NCBI GenBank assembly: GCA_964442285.1
Contig: CAYTZH010000018.1
Coordinates: 1 to 64,000, forward strand
Length of the DNA: 64,000 nucleotides
Source: CAYTZH01 sp964442285
GTDB lineage: Bacteria; Myxococcota_A; UBA9160; JAFDET01
Direction: 5' to 3'
Each line of letters begins with the position of its first letter. The first letter of the stretch is position 1. A program made the translations under genes and the position numbers. Below the pieces are notes generated by a model that was not told where the DNA came from, did not search any database, and saw nothing but the letters and a program-made list of their open reading frames with translations. Below are positions 7,986-16,380 of this stretch, in pieces.

Positions 7986-9253
7986 GCGGCTTCGACGGCA
8001 GCGAGGGCGTCGAGCAGGGCCGTGCGGTCGATCACCAGGGGCGGGGTCAGCGCGAGCACGCGCCCGTCGTCGCCCGACGGGATCGCGATGATCCCGCGTC
8101 GCAGCAAGGTGTCGCAGGCGCGGGCGCAGCGGTTGGGCGTGTCGAGCTCCACGGCCAGGAGCAGGCCGCGTCCGCGGACCTCCGCGATGCCCGCCGCGCC
8201 GGCGAGGCCCCGCTGCAGCCGGGCCAGCGCCTCCTCCCCCAGCTCGGCCGCGCGCTGCGGGAGCTTCTCCTCGTCGAGCAGGCGCAGGCTCGCCAGGGCG
8301 GCCGCGCAACCCGGGGGGTGGCCGAGGAAGGTCCAGGTGTGGATCGCCTCGCCGCCCGACGGCGGCCAGGCGTCCATGACCTCCGCGCGACCGAGACAGG
8401 CCGAGAGCGGCATGCTCGAGGTCAGGCCCTTGCCGACGCACAGGATGTCCGGCACGACGCCCTCGTGCTCGCAGGCGAACAGGCGCCCCGTGCGTCCGAA
8501 TCCGGTGTAGATCTCGTCGCAGATCAGCAGCCAGCCCTCTCGATCGCAGAGCGCCCGCAGCCGGGTCAGGAAGCCCTCGGGCGGCAGGCGCTCGCCGCCG
8601 CGGCCCTGGATCGGCTCGACGATCACCGCGCCCACCGGCATCGGGCACGCGGCCGCCGCCCGGCGCACGTCGTCGGCGTCGCCCCAGCGCGCGAAGCCCG
8701 TGGCCCGGGGCAGACGCGCGCGGAAGGGATCCCGGAAGAGGGGACGCCAGGTGGTGTCGAGGGCGCCGAGCCCGAGGCCGTGGTAGGCGCCCTCGAAGGC
8801 GATCACGCCGGCGCGGCCGCTGGCGAGCAGGGCCGTCTTCAGGGCCGTCTCCACCGCCTCGGAGCCCGACGAGGAGAGCACGGCGCGGGCCGGGCCGCCG
8901 CCCGGGAAGCGGCAGGCCAGGGCCTCGAGGAGCTCCACCTTCACCGCCGCGGGATGGACGTCGCCCATGGCGTGGGGCAGGTCGCGCAGCTGACGCGTCG
9001 TGGCCTCCACCACCTCGGGGTGAGCATGCCCCACCGCCGCCACCCCGAGTCCGGCCGACAGGTCCACGTAGCGGTTGCCGTCCACGTCCCAGACGTTGGC
9101 GCCGAGGGCACGGGACCAGAAGATCGGGGGCGAGGGCGCCGTGCAGGTGACGTTTCGGCTCTCCACCCGGGCCAGGCGCTCCGCGAGCTGGCGCGAGCGC
9201 GGTCCGGGGACCTCGGTCACCAGCTCCGGCGCGAGCGTGCGGGGAAGGGCCAC
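7973..9253 (-). CDS. Class III PLP-dependent aminotransferase
   Basis: A 426-residue fold-type I aminotransferase of the 4-aminobutyrate/ornithine group. It has the pyridoxal-phosphate aspartate in LLICDEIYTGFGRTG (about D246) and the Schiff-base lysine in CVGKGLTSS (about K275). The glycine-serine phosphate-binding segment SSSGSEAVETALK is intact. It is the first gene of a three-gene unit with LuxE- and LuxC-like genes, so its likely amine acceptor is the aldehyde those enzymes make, giving a primary amine. That role is inferred from context; the enzyme could equally act on an amino acid or a keto substrate. A short 49-bp divergent spacer separates it from the CDF gene. Confidence 0.88.
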   Translation of the reverse strand: MALPRTLAPELVTEVPGPRSRQLAERLARVESRNVTCTAPSPPIFWSRALGANVWDVDGNRYVDLSAGLGVAAVGHAHPEVVEATTRQLRDLPHAMGDVHPAAVKVELLEALACRFPGGGPARAVLSSSGSEAVETALKTALLASGRAGVIAFEGAYHGLGLGALDTTWRPLFRDPFRARLPRATGFARWGDADDVRRAAAACPMPVGAVIVEPIQGRGGERLPPEGFLTRLRALCDREGWLLICDEIYTGFGRTGRLFACEHEGVVPDILCVGKGLTSSMPLSACLGRAEVMDAWPPSGGEAIHTWTFLGHPPGCAAALASLRLLDEEKLPQRAAELGEEALARLQRGLAGAAGIAEVRGRGLLLAVELDTPNRCARACDTLLRRGIIAIPSGDDGRVLALTPPLVIDRTALLDALAAVEAACRA

Positions 9254-9302
9254 GTCGCCAGTCTAGCCGCGCGGCGGCTCCCGGGTGCCCTAGACTGACG
9301 CC

Positions 9303-10346
9303 GTGTCGGCGGCCCCCGCACAAGCGTCGCCCTCGGACGACGCCGGCGTACGCCTGCGGGCCGGCTGGGTTGCGCTGGTCGCCGGCGCGGCCATCGGGGT
9401 CGGCAAGCTCGCGGTCTACGCGCTCACGGGGTCGACGGCGGTCTTCTCGGACGCCATGGAGTCCGCGGTGAACGTCGCCGCCGGCGTGGCCCTGGTGTAC
9501 AGCCTCACGCTCTCCGCCCGGCCTCCCGACCGCAACCACCCCTACGGCCACGGCAAGGCCGAGTACTTCTCGGCCGGGGTGGAGGGCGCACTCATCGCGG
9601 TGGCGGCCGTGGCCATCGCCTTCGAGGCGGCGCGCGACCTGCTGCGGGGGCCCGAGCTCCGGGATCTCGACCTGGGTCTGGTCCTGCTGGCCGGGCTGGC
9701 GGCGGCGAACGGCGCCCTCGGTGCCTGGCTCGTGCGCACGGGGCGTCGCACCCGCTCCCTGGCCCTGGAGGCCGACGGTCGCCACCTGTTCACCGACGTG
9801 GTGACGAGCGCCGGGGTCGTGGCGGCCCTGCTGGGCGTGCGGATCACCGGCTGGAGCCTGCTCGACCCGCTCGTGGCACTGGGGGTGGCGGCGAACATCC
9901 TGCGCACCGGCTGGAGCCTGGTGCGGCGGTCGGTGGGCGGCCTGATGGACGAGGCCGATCGCGAGCGGCTCGACCGCCTCGCGGCGGGCCTCGAGGCCGG
10001 ACGCGAGCCCTGGTGCATCGACGTCCACGGGCTGCGAGCGTGGAGCTCGGGTCCCCTGGTGCACGTGGATCTCCACGTGGCGGTTCCCCGCTACTACGAC
10101 GCGGACCGCCTCCACGATCTCGACGCGGCGTTGGCCCGACGCCTGCTCGAGGCGGCGGACTCGGCGGGCGACGTCCTGATCCACTTCGATCCCTGCCGGC
10201 CGCGCCAGTGTCCGATCTGTGCGGTTCCCGACTGCCCGCTGCGGGCGGCGCCGGGGGCCGGGCCGCCGCCGCTCACCCGGGCGCGCGCGACCCGGGGCGA
10301 GGAGCAGCTCGAGACGGGCGAGCCGCTGCCCCGGGCCTCCCCGTGA
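9303..10346 (+). CDS. Cation diffusion facilitator (CDF) family metal exporter
   Basis: The 347-residue membrane protein has about six transmembrane segments in its first 200 residues and the CDF landmarks: FSDAMES (D50), the HPYGHGKAEY loop near residue 79, and a second metal-site pair in ADGRHLFTDV. The C-terminal cytoplasmic domain carries DLHVAV-type strands. A cysteine-rich tail (DPCRPRQCPICAVPDC) may add a metal site. CDF proteins export Zn2+, Fe2+, Co2+ or Mn2+ in exchange for protons; the specificity is not readable here. The start is a GTG 49 bp from the divergent aminotransferase. Its stop overlaps the GTG of folK, an odd but tight coupling. Confidence 0.9.
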   Translation: MSAAPAQASPSDDAGVRLRAGWVALVAGAAIGVGKLAVYALTGSTAVFSDAMESAVNVAAGVALVYSLTLSARPPDRNHPYGHGKAEYFSAGVEGALIAVAAVAIAFEAARDLLRGPELRDLDLGLVLLAGLAAANGALGAWLVRTGRRTRSLALEADGRHLFTDVVTSAGVVAALLGVRITGWSLLDPLVALGVAANILRTGWSLVRRSVGGLMDEADRERLDRLAAGLEAGREPWCIDVHGLRAWSSGPLVHVDLHVAVPRYYDADRLHDLDAALARRLLEAADSAGDVLIHFDPCRPRQCPICAVPDCPLRAAPGAGPPPLTRARATRGEEQLETGEPLPRASP

Positions 10347-10888
10347 GCGCGGGCGTGGCGGCCTGCGTGGGCCTCGGCGCCAATCTGGGCGCCCGGGCCG
10401 AGCGGCTGCGGGAGGCGTGGACGGCCCTCGCCGCCGACCCCGCCATCGCCGACCTCGTGGCCAGCCGCGTCTACGAGACCGCGCCCGTGGGCGGGCCCCC
10501 GGGCCAGGGCCCCTTCCTGAACGCGGCGGTGCGGCTCCGCACCACCCTCTCGCCGCGGGCGCTGCTCGACCGGCTGCTGGCCATCGAGGCGCGCGCGGGG
10601 CGCGTGCGCGAGGTGCGCCACGGACCGCGCAGCCTCGACCTGGACCTGCTCCTCTACGGAGACCGCTGCGTGCGCGAGCCGGGCCTCGTGGTTCCCCATC
10701 CCCGGCTGCACGAGCGGGCCTTCGTGCTGGTGCCCCTGTGCGACGTCGCGGCGGAGTGGCAGCATCCGGGGCTGGGTCGCAGCGTCGAGGCCCTGGCGGC
10801 GGTCGTGGACCGCCGGGGCGTGACCCCCAGCCCGGAGGAGCCATGGCCATTGCCGCCGTCAGCATCGCCCCCCTCGGAGAAGGCGTGA
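10343..10888 (+). CDS. folK: FolK, 6-hydroxymethyl-7,8-dihydropterin pyrophosphokinase
   Basis: FolK transfers pyrophosphate from ATP to hydroxymethyl-dihydropterin in folate synthesis. The 181-residue protein begins ACVGLGANLGARAERLREA and carries the diagnostic RHGPRSLDLDLLLYGD metal- and ATP-binding motif, with the downstream VPHPRLHERAFVLVPL. The GTG start overlaps the CDF stop by 4 nt. The C-terminus overlaps the next gene by 46 nt in another frame, so the tail after RRGVTPSPEEP is probably dispensable. No other folate genes are in the window. Confidence 0.93.
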   Translation: MSAGVAACVGLGANLGARAERLREAWTALAADPAIADLVASRVYETAPVGGPPGQGPFLNAAVRLRTTLSPRALLDRLLAIEARAGRVREVRHGPRSLDLDLLLYGDRCVREPGLVVPHPRLHERAFVLVPLCDVAAEWQHPGLGRSVEALAAVVDRRGVTPSPEEPWPLPPSASPPSEKA

Positions 10889-11148
10889 GCGTGGGACGCC
10901 ACGTCGCCGCCGCCCTCGCGGAGGCACGGAATCAGGACCGGGTGCGCGTCCGGCTCGATCCCATGTTCACCACCCTCGAGGGCGAGCTCGACGAGATCCT
11001 CGCCCTGGTCCGCCGCATGCAGGAAGCCGTCTTCGAGACCGGCGCGCGGCGGGTCTCGACCGTGATCAAGATCGACGAGCGGCGCGACAAGGCGGCGTCG
11101 ATGGAGTCGAAGGTCGAGGAGGTGGAGCGTCTCCTCGGCCGCTCCTAG
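10843..11148 (+). CDS. MTH1187/UPF0045-family thiamine-binding-type small protein
   Basis: A 101-residue ferredoxin-like-fold protein of the MTH1187/YqgV family (PF01910): MAIAAVSIAPLGEGVSVGRH at the start, a central FTTLEGELDEILALV, and RRVSTVIKIDERRDKA near the end are all family positions. Members bind thiamine or related ligands; a role in vitamin handling is likely, but the physiological function is generally unknown. It overlaps the folK end by 46 nt, with an ATG preceded by CGGAGGAG, a strong ribosome site. Confidence 0.85.
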   Translation: MAIAAVSIAPLGEGVSVGRHVAAALAEARNQDRVRVRLDPMFTTLEGELDEILALVRRMQEAVFETGARRVSTVIKIDERRDKAASMESKVEEVERLLGRS

Positions 11149-11816
11149 GCCTCCAGGAGCAGGACGACGCGGGCGCGCATGCCGCCCTCCACGGGGCGGG
11201 CCTCCAGGCTGGCGCCGACCTGGGCCGCTACGTCGCCGACCGCGCGCAGGGCCAGCTCGAAGCCGTCCTGCCGGGCCCCCTCGGGGCGCAGCCAGCGCCC
11301 GGCGGCGTCCGCGGGAAGGCTGGCGGAGCGCAGCTCGACGGCGAGGGCGCCGTAGCCCGGCTTGTCGAGCTCGGCCTGCAGCACGAGCTGTCCGTCGCCG
11401 GGACAGAGCTGGACGGCGCGCAGCGCGACGGCGAGACAGAGCGTCTCGATCCGCGCCGGATCGTGGACCACCACGAGCTCCTCCTCGGCGAGCTCCACCG
11501 ACACGGTGAACCGCGAGCTCAGGGTGACCTCGAGCAGACCGCCCAGCTCGCTCACGCTGCGCACCAGGTCGGTCTCGCTGCCGAGCCCGAAGCGCACGGC
11601 CTGCCGGCGGGCCAGCGCGTGGCTCGTGGTCACACAGCGATCGAGGGCGGCTCGCACGCCGTCCAGGTCGCCGAGGCTCGTCTGGGCGAAGGCGATGGTC
11701 AGGGCGTTGTTCAGGGCGTGGGTGGCCCCCCGCCCGAGCTCCCGCAGGCAGGCCAGATGGGCGACCTCCGCGAGCTCATCGCCCGAGACCCGGATCCGAC
11801 TCGGGCGTTCCCCCAT
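11145..11816 (-). CDS. Pseudo-histidine-kinase-like protein (DHp helix kept, ATPase boxes lost)
   Basis: This 223-residue soluble protein aligns by eye with the transmitter of a histidine kinase. The segment ELGRGATHALNNALTIAFAQ matches the H-box with its histidine. The region LCLAVALRAVQLCP occupies the N-box, but both conserved asparagines are replaced (by A and R). The D-x-G-x-G box is absent, and the G2-box position reads DGFELALRAV without the glycines. It may therefore accept phosphate or dimerise but should not bind ATP normally. No receiver domain or regulator is adjacent. It overlaps the start of the upstream glycosyltransferase-like gene's 3' end by 41 nt. Function unknown. Confidence 0.6.
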   Translation of the reverse strand: MGERPSRIRVSGDELAEVAHLACLRELGRGATHALNNALTIAFAQTSLGDLDGVRAALDRCVTTSHALARRQAVRFGLGSETDLVRSVSELGGLLEVTLSSRFTVSVELAEEELVVVHDPARIETLCLAVALRAVQLCPGDGQLVLQAELDKPGYGALAVELRSASLPADAAGRWLRPEGARQDGFELALRAVGDVAAQVGASLEARPVEGGMRARVVLLLEA

Positions 11817-13443
11817 GGGCCGGGTATCGGCCGGACCGGGGGGTTCCCTGAGAGACCTGCGAAGGCGCCGGTCGAGCCAGCACGATCCCGGCCAGGTACT
11901 CCCGCTCGGCGTCCCGGCCCCGGGTGCTGGTGAGGCCGAGGGCCGCGTGGAAGCCGGCGCGCCGCCGCCCTGCCTCCGGGTCCTCGTCCACGCAGGTCCC
12001 GTTCCAGGGCAGCCAGATCGCCGCGACCGGCACGTAGCCCAGGGCGAGGATCCGCTCGCCGCTGGTGCGGTCGTACGCGAGCCAGTCGGGCTGGATGTCC
12101 TCGTTCCAGGCCAGGGCCAGGTAGCTCGGCTTCTCCTCGCTCGCGCGCACGAAGTCGGTGAACCAGGAGGGCAGGCTGGTCCACTCGTTGCGGCCGTAGA
12201 GGGTGCCGCCGTCGCGCTCGAAGGCGAGGCCCGCGTAGAGACGGATCTGGTGGGCCGCGTTGCTGAAGATGCGCACGTCCGGCTCCCGGGCGTGCTCGGA
12301 GAGCCAGGCGGCGGTCTCCCACTGGCCGGCGAGCTCGCAGGGCACCGCCGGATCCGTGCGCGCCTCCGCGCGCTGCAGCAGCAGGCAGCCCAGGGCGACG
12401 CCGGCCGCCGCGACTCCGGGTCGCCAGCGACGGGGCGAACGGCCGACCAGACCGGCCAGGCCCAGGGCCAGGAGCGCGTAGAGCGGGGCCATCACCAGCA
12501 GGAAGGCGCGGCTCGTGATCACGCTCGAGACGAGCAGTCCCCCGGCCGGCACCGCGAGCATGCACACGACCAGGTCGCGCCGCCGGGGCTCGGGGATGCG
12601 GACGAACGGCAGCAGCAGGCCCACGAGCGCCACCGCGGCGAGCATCACCCAGCGCACCCGGGCCCCGGGTGCGAGCCACTGGAAGCTCGCGAACAGGGTG
12701 TAGAGCTTGGTGCGTGCGGCCTCCAGCGGATCGAAGGCCTGCAGCCAGTAGATCCGGTGGCCGAGCCAGCCCTGGCTGCCCACGCCGAGCACCAGCACCA
12801 CGGCCAGGCCCCCGGCCAGCCAGAGGGCGAGGCGCTCGCGGCCGCGGGCGCGCTCGTAGAGCGCGGCGACCGGGAACACCGCGAGGACCAGCAGGCCGTA
12901 GCTCTTCACCGCCGGCGCCAGGGCCGCGATCGGCAGGGCGAGCCAGCGCCCGCGTCCCGGCTGCATCCAGACCCAGGCTGCCGCACACAGCACCAGCAGC
13001 AGCGGGAGCTCGAGCAGGAAGTGGGCGGCGTAGGTGCGCACCGTCTCGTCGAGCAGAAGCAGGGTAGGGGCCGCGAGTCCGGCCACCGGCGCGGCAGAGC
13101 CCGGAGACGCCAGTCGCCAGGCGAAGGCGCCCAGGGCCAGCAGCGCCGCCAGACCGATCGCCCGGTTGGCGACGGAGACCGCGGCGGGCAGCGGCAGCCA
13201 GCGCGCCAGCGGGGCGACGGCCGCGGGCACGGCCGGCGGATGTCGCACCCAGACGGCGGGCTCGCGCCAGGCCGTCGGCGAGGTGGCGAGTCGCTCGACC
13301 TTCCAGACGTACATGGCCTCGTCGTTGGTCATTCGCTCGAAGCGATGGCGGTGCAGGGAGGGCGAGAGGCAGACGGCGACGAGCAGCGCGGCGGCGGCCA
13401 GGGCGGGGCCGAGCCAGCGGGGAAGCGACGGGGCCGGCCTCAT
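11776..13443 (-). CDS. GT-C-type membrane glycosyltransferase (PMT/ArnT-like)
   Basis: A 555-residue protein with a membrane-anchored N-terminus, roughly nine or ten hydrophobic helices and a soluble C-terminal domain. The first outer loop carries RMTNDEAMYVWKVERL with the acidic pair D41-E42 that GT-C enzymes use for catalysis. Such enzymes move a sugar from a polyprenyl-phosphate donor to a protein, lipid or glycan on the outer face of the inner membrane. The C-terminal part (SNAAHQIRLYAG, YGRNEWTSLPSWF) resembles the soluble tail of dolichyl-phosphate-mannose-type transferases. Donor and acceptor are unknown. It is divergent from a related membrane protein 59 bp away, suggesting shared control. 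Confidence 0.7.
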   Translation of the reverse strand: MRPAPSLPRWLGPALAAAALLVAVCLSPSLHRHRFERMTNDEAMYVWKVERLATSPTAWREPAVWVRHPPAVPAAVAPLARWLPLPAAVSVANRAIGLAALLALGAFAWRLASPGSAAPVAGLAAPTLLLLDETVRTYAAHFLLELPLLLVLCAAAWVWMQPGRGRWLALPIAALAPAVKSYGLLVLAVFPVAALYERARGRERLALWLAGGLAVVLVLGVGSQGWLGHRIYWLQAFDPLEAARTKLYTLFASFQWLAPGARVRWVMLAAVALVGLLLPFVRIPEPRRRDLVVCMLAVPAGGLLVSSVITSRAFLLVMAPLYALLALGLAGLVGRSPRRWRPGVAAAGVALGCLLLQRAEARTDPAVPCELAGQWETAAWLSEHAREPDVRIFSNAAHQIRLYAGLAFERDGGTLYGRNEWTSLPSWFTDFVRASEEKPSYLALAWNEDIQPDWLAYDRTSGERILALGYVPVAAIWLPWNGTCVDEDPEAGRRRAGFHAALGLTSTRGRDAEREYLAGIVLARPAPSQVSQGTPRSGRYPAHGGTPESDPGLGR

Positions 13444-13502
13444 CGCGCGCAGGGTGCCCTGTTTGGCTGGCGAGTGCACGAGCGCGTACACTCGCCGCGC
13501 CG

Positions 13503-15218
13503 TTGGCCAGCCACGCAACACCGCCCGCCCCGACTGCGGCCTCGGGTGCCGGAGACGACGGCGCCCGGATCGGGTCCGTGCGGTGGGCGATCGCGGGGCC
13601 TCTGCTGCTGGCGGTGGGCGTCGTCCTGGCGGTCGTGGTCCTGCACCGCACCAACCCGCGCACCCTGATCTCCGCCCACGGCTTCCTGCACGCCGCCGTG
13701 GTGATGGAGTTCCGTGGCGACGCGCTGCGCGTCCCGCCCGAGAATCCCTTCTTCGCCGGCCACCCGCTGCCCTACTACTGGTTCTTCCACTGGCTGGCCG
13801 CCCAGCTCGGGCGGCCCTTCGGCCTGGACCCGCTGCGCTCCCTGGAGCTGGTGATCCTGCTCGCGACGGTGGCGGGTGTCGCCGCCGGCGGCCGGCTGGG
13901 CTGGCAGCTCCATCGCCGCGCGCGGGCCGCGGTGTTCCTGCCCGCACTCGCGCTCCTCGGCGCGCACCCCCAGGCTCCCCTGGTGCTCCTGCTGCGCGCG
14001 CTGCGCCACGGGCTCGCCGAGGACGACGGCACCTACCTCTGGGGCATCGCCCATCCCCTGATGGCGCAGATGCGCCTGTGGGACCCGTTCGCCCTCTACG
14101 GCCCCCTGCTCAACTTCTTCCTGAACGTGACCTCGCGGCCGGCCGCACTGATGGCCCTGCTCGCCGCCCTGCTCTGCCTGTACGGGTTCCTCACGCGCGG
14201 TGCGCCGGGCTCCGGGCTGGCCCTCGTCGCCTCGAGCGCCGTCTGTACGGCCCTGAGCCCCCTGGTGGGGCTCGGCGCGACCCTCTCCCTGGCGGCGGCG
14301 CTGGCGCTGGCGGCCTGGCGTCTGCCGGAGGACGCGCCTCCGCCGCGGCGGGTGGCGGCGGGGGCGGGCCTGCTGGTGCTCGGCGCGGCGGCAGCCGCGC
14401 CGACCTACGCCCAGCTCCTCGTCGCCGGCGGGGAAGGCCTGCCGCTCCAGGACCTGGCGGGGCTGCTCTCCCGGCTGCGTTCCATGCTCGCCTCCGCCTG
14501 GCTGGTGGCAATCCTGGCGCTGCTGGGCGCGTGGACGAGCGTCGGCGCCGCCCGCTTCTTCGGAAGCGCTCTCGTCCTGGCCTGCGCTGCGCTCCTGGCC
14601 GGGGCCGCCCTGGCGCGGCTGCCCGTCGCCAACGAGGTGAACTTCTTCCACGCGGCCCTCGTGCTGCTGGCCGTTCCGGCGGCCGGGGCCGCGGCCCGAA
14701 GCCGGCCGGTGAGCCTGGCCGTCGCCGCGGCGTTCCTGCCCACGGCGGGCCTGATCCTCTTCGCCTACACGGGTCGCGCGCCGGCGCCCCTGGCGATCCG
14801 CGACGCCGCCTACGTCCGCCTCCCGGAGACGTCCGACCGGTCGCGGCTCTACACCTGGATCCGCACCCAGACCGCGGCCGACACGGTGCTGCTCCTGGAG
14901 CCGGACTCGGCCGCCCGCACCTGCTGCGGCAACACCGCCGAGCTGCCCGCCTTCACCGGGCGTCGCCTCTTCACCGAGCGGAGCCGTCACTACCTGGTGG
15001 AGCCCTACGCCGAGGCCGGACGGCGCGAGCGGCTGGCGCGCGCCCTGGTGTCTGGCGAGCGCCCGTCGGCGGAGGACGCCGCCTACCTGGCCAGCCTGGG
15101 GCGGCCGATCCTGGTGCTGACGGACGAGGACGGCCCGTCGCGACTGGAGTCCACGCTCGGGGCGCCCGTCTTCCGGAGCGGATCCCTCGTCGCCTACTAC
15201 TGGCGCCCGGCGCCCTGA
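13503..15218 (+). CDS. Polytopic membrane protein, GT-C/DUF2298-like
   Basis: A 571-residue protein with about ten hydrophobic helices. The first large loop reads VVMEFRGDALRVPPENPFFAGHPLPYYWFFHWLA, resembling GT-C and DUF2298 membrane proteins in which an early acidic loop precedes a YYWFFHW stretch; I quote only short parts of that loop: PPENPFFAGHPLPYYWF. The soluble C-terminus (RSRLYTWIRTQTAADTVLLL and a TCCGNTAELPAFTGRR motif) resembles the tail found in bacterial GT-C proteins. The start is a TTG at 13503; no ATG or GTG fits nearby. A glycosyltransferase role is inferred from fold-level similarity and neighbours. Confidence 0.55.
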   Translation: MASHATPPAPTAASGAGDDGARIGSVRWAIAGPLLLAVGVVLAVVVLHRTNPRTLISAHGFLHAAVVMEFRGDALRVPPENPFFAGHPLPYYWFFHWLAAQLGRPFGLDPLRSLELVILLATVAGVAAGGRLGWQLHRRARAAVFLPALALLGAHPQAPLVLLLRALRHGLAEDDGTYLWGIAHPLMAQMRLWDPFALYGPLLNFFLNVTSRPAALMALLAALLCLYGFLTRGAPGSGLALVASSAVCTALSPLVGLGATLSLAAALALAAWRLPEDAPPPRRVAAGAGLLVLGAAAAAPTYAQLLVAGGEGLPLQDLAGLLSRLRSMLASAWLVAILALLGAWTSVGAARFFGSALVLACAALLAGAALARLPVANEVNFFHAALVLLAVPAAGAAARSRPVSLAVAAAFLPTAGLILFAYTGRAPAPLAIRDAAYVRLPETSDRSRLYTWIRTQTAADTVLLLEPDSAARTCCGNTAELPAFTGRRLFTERSRHYLVEPYAEAGRRERLARALVSGERPSAEDAAYLASLGRPILVLTDEDGPSRLESTLGAPVFRSGSLVAYYWRPAP

Positions 15219-16279
15219 GACCGGGCGGGCACCAGGTCGCGCTCCGCCAGGAAGGCGGCGATGGCGGCGGCGGCCCGCGCGCGTCCCGACGCGGTGAGAT
15301 GGACGTCGTCGGGCAGGAAGTCCTCGGCGCCGAGGGTCGGGGTCAGGTCGAGCAGCGGCAAGCCGAGTCGCGCGCAGATCTCCGCGAGACGGCGCTGGGG
15401 CAGGAGCACGTAGTCCCGGTCGCGGGCCAGGTAGTCGGCCCGCAGCTGTTGGGCGTACGGGAAGAGCCAGACGGCGAGCCGGAAGTCGCGCTCCGCGGCC
15501 AGATCCACGGCCTCGGCGAGCCGTTTCTCGACGGCCTGCCAGGGCGCCTCCTTCCAGGCGTTCGCGAAGTCCGGCCGGTACTCGAAGGTGTAGCCGTCGG
15601 ACTGGGTGAGCTCCGCCAGGCGACCGAGCACCGAGAAGCGGTCCTTCAGCCAGAGCGCGGCGTAGCTGCGGCGCGCCAGCGCGATCCAGGAGCCCTCCAC
15701 GCTCGACTCCGCCTCGGGGTTGAAGCCCGGCGCGGTCCCGACGATGCGCCCGTCCTCGATGCGGAAGGAGTGGAGCACCGGATGGAGGTCGTTCAGGACG
15801 AAGCCCACGCCCACCAGGTCGGGCTCGAAGGCGGTGCCATACTTGCGCAGCCAGCGGATCTGCTGATGGTGGGTGTAGCCGGGCGTGGACGCGTTGAGCA
15901 CCTGGCTCGCGACCCGGTCCGGCGCGGCGGCCAGTCGGGCGGCCAGCCGTCCCACGTAGGTGTCGGCGGCGTCCTCGCCGTAGAAGCCGAGGGAGTCGCC
16001 CAGCACCAGCAGTCGGAAGCGACCCTTCGCTGCGCCCGCCGTCTCGCCCAGCAGGCCCTGCTCGTTCACCGGTCCGACGCCGGGGCGGAGCCGGTACACC
16101 AGGTCCTCGTCGTACATCGCCCAGGTGGCGTCGCCGCCGTCCGCGCTGCGGGCCTCTGCCCCGCGCATCGCCTCGGCCATGCGCAGGCCCACCTCGAGGG
16201 TCGCCACCGCGAGGGCGAGGCCCACCCCGAGGCTCGTCGCCGCCAGCAGTGCCGTCTTCCCGAGCGTCGAGGGACCCAC
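15197..16279 (-). CDS. Membrane-anchored SGNH/GDSL hydrolase
   Basis: The 360-residue protein starts with a signal-anchor helix (TALLAATSLGVGLALAVA) and then an SGNH fold: block I LLVLGDSLGFYG with the nucleophilic serine, block III GVGFVLNDLHP with the oxyanion asparagine, and block V DDVHLTASG with the D-x-x-H pair. Such enzymes remove or transfer acyl groups on sugars, so in this neighbourhood an O-acetyl-esterase/transferase role on a surface glycan is plausible. I chose the GTG at 16279 because it starts right before the hydrophobic helix; a longer frame upstream reads into low-complexity basic sequence. The 3' end overlaps the convergent membrane protein by 22 nt. Confidence 0.8.
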   Translation of the reverse strand: MGPSTLGKTALLAATSLGVGLALAVATLEVGLRMAEAMRGAEARSADGGDATWAMYDEDLVYRLRPGVGPVNEQGLLGETAGAAKGRFRLLVLGDSLGFYGEDAADTYVGRLAARLAAAPDRVASQVLNASTPGYTHHQQIRWLRKYGTAFEPDLVGVGFVLNDLHPVLHSFRIEDGRIVGTAPGFNPEAESSVEGSWIALARRSYAALWLKDRFSVLGRLAELTQSDGYTFEYRPDFANAWKEAPWQAVEKRLAEAVDLAAERDFRLAVWLFPYAQQLRADYLARDRDYVLLPQRRLAEICARLGLPLLDLTPTLGAEDFLPDDVHLTASGRARAAAAIAAFLAERDLVPARSQGAGRQ

Positions 16280-16380
16280 GCGGGAGTCAGCGTAGCACCG
16301 CGCGGGTCGCGCCCTGTTCTCGACACCGCGCGTCGCGGCTTCCCTGGACACTCCGGGTGGGCTGTCCGAGACTCCGCGCC

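Noticed and set aside
5581..9253. Bioluminescence (lux) operon.
   Set aside because: LuxC- and LuxE-like proteins are present, but no luxA or luxB lies near. The only luciferase-like protein (31825-32865) is 24 kb away and looks like a general F420/FMN-type LLM oxidoreductase.
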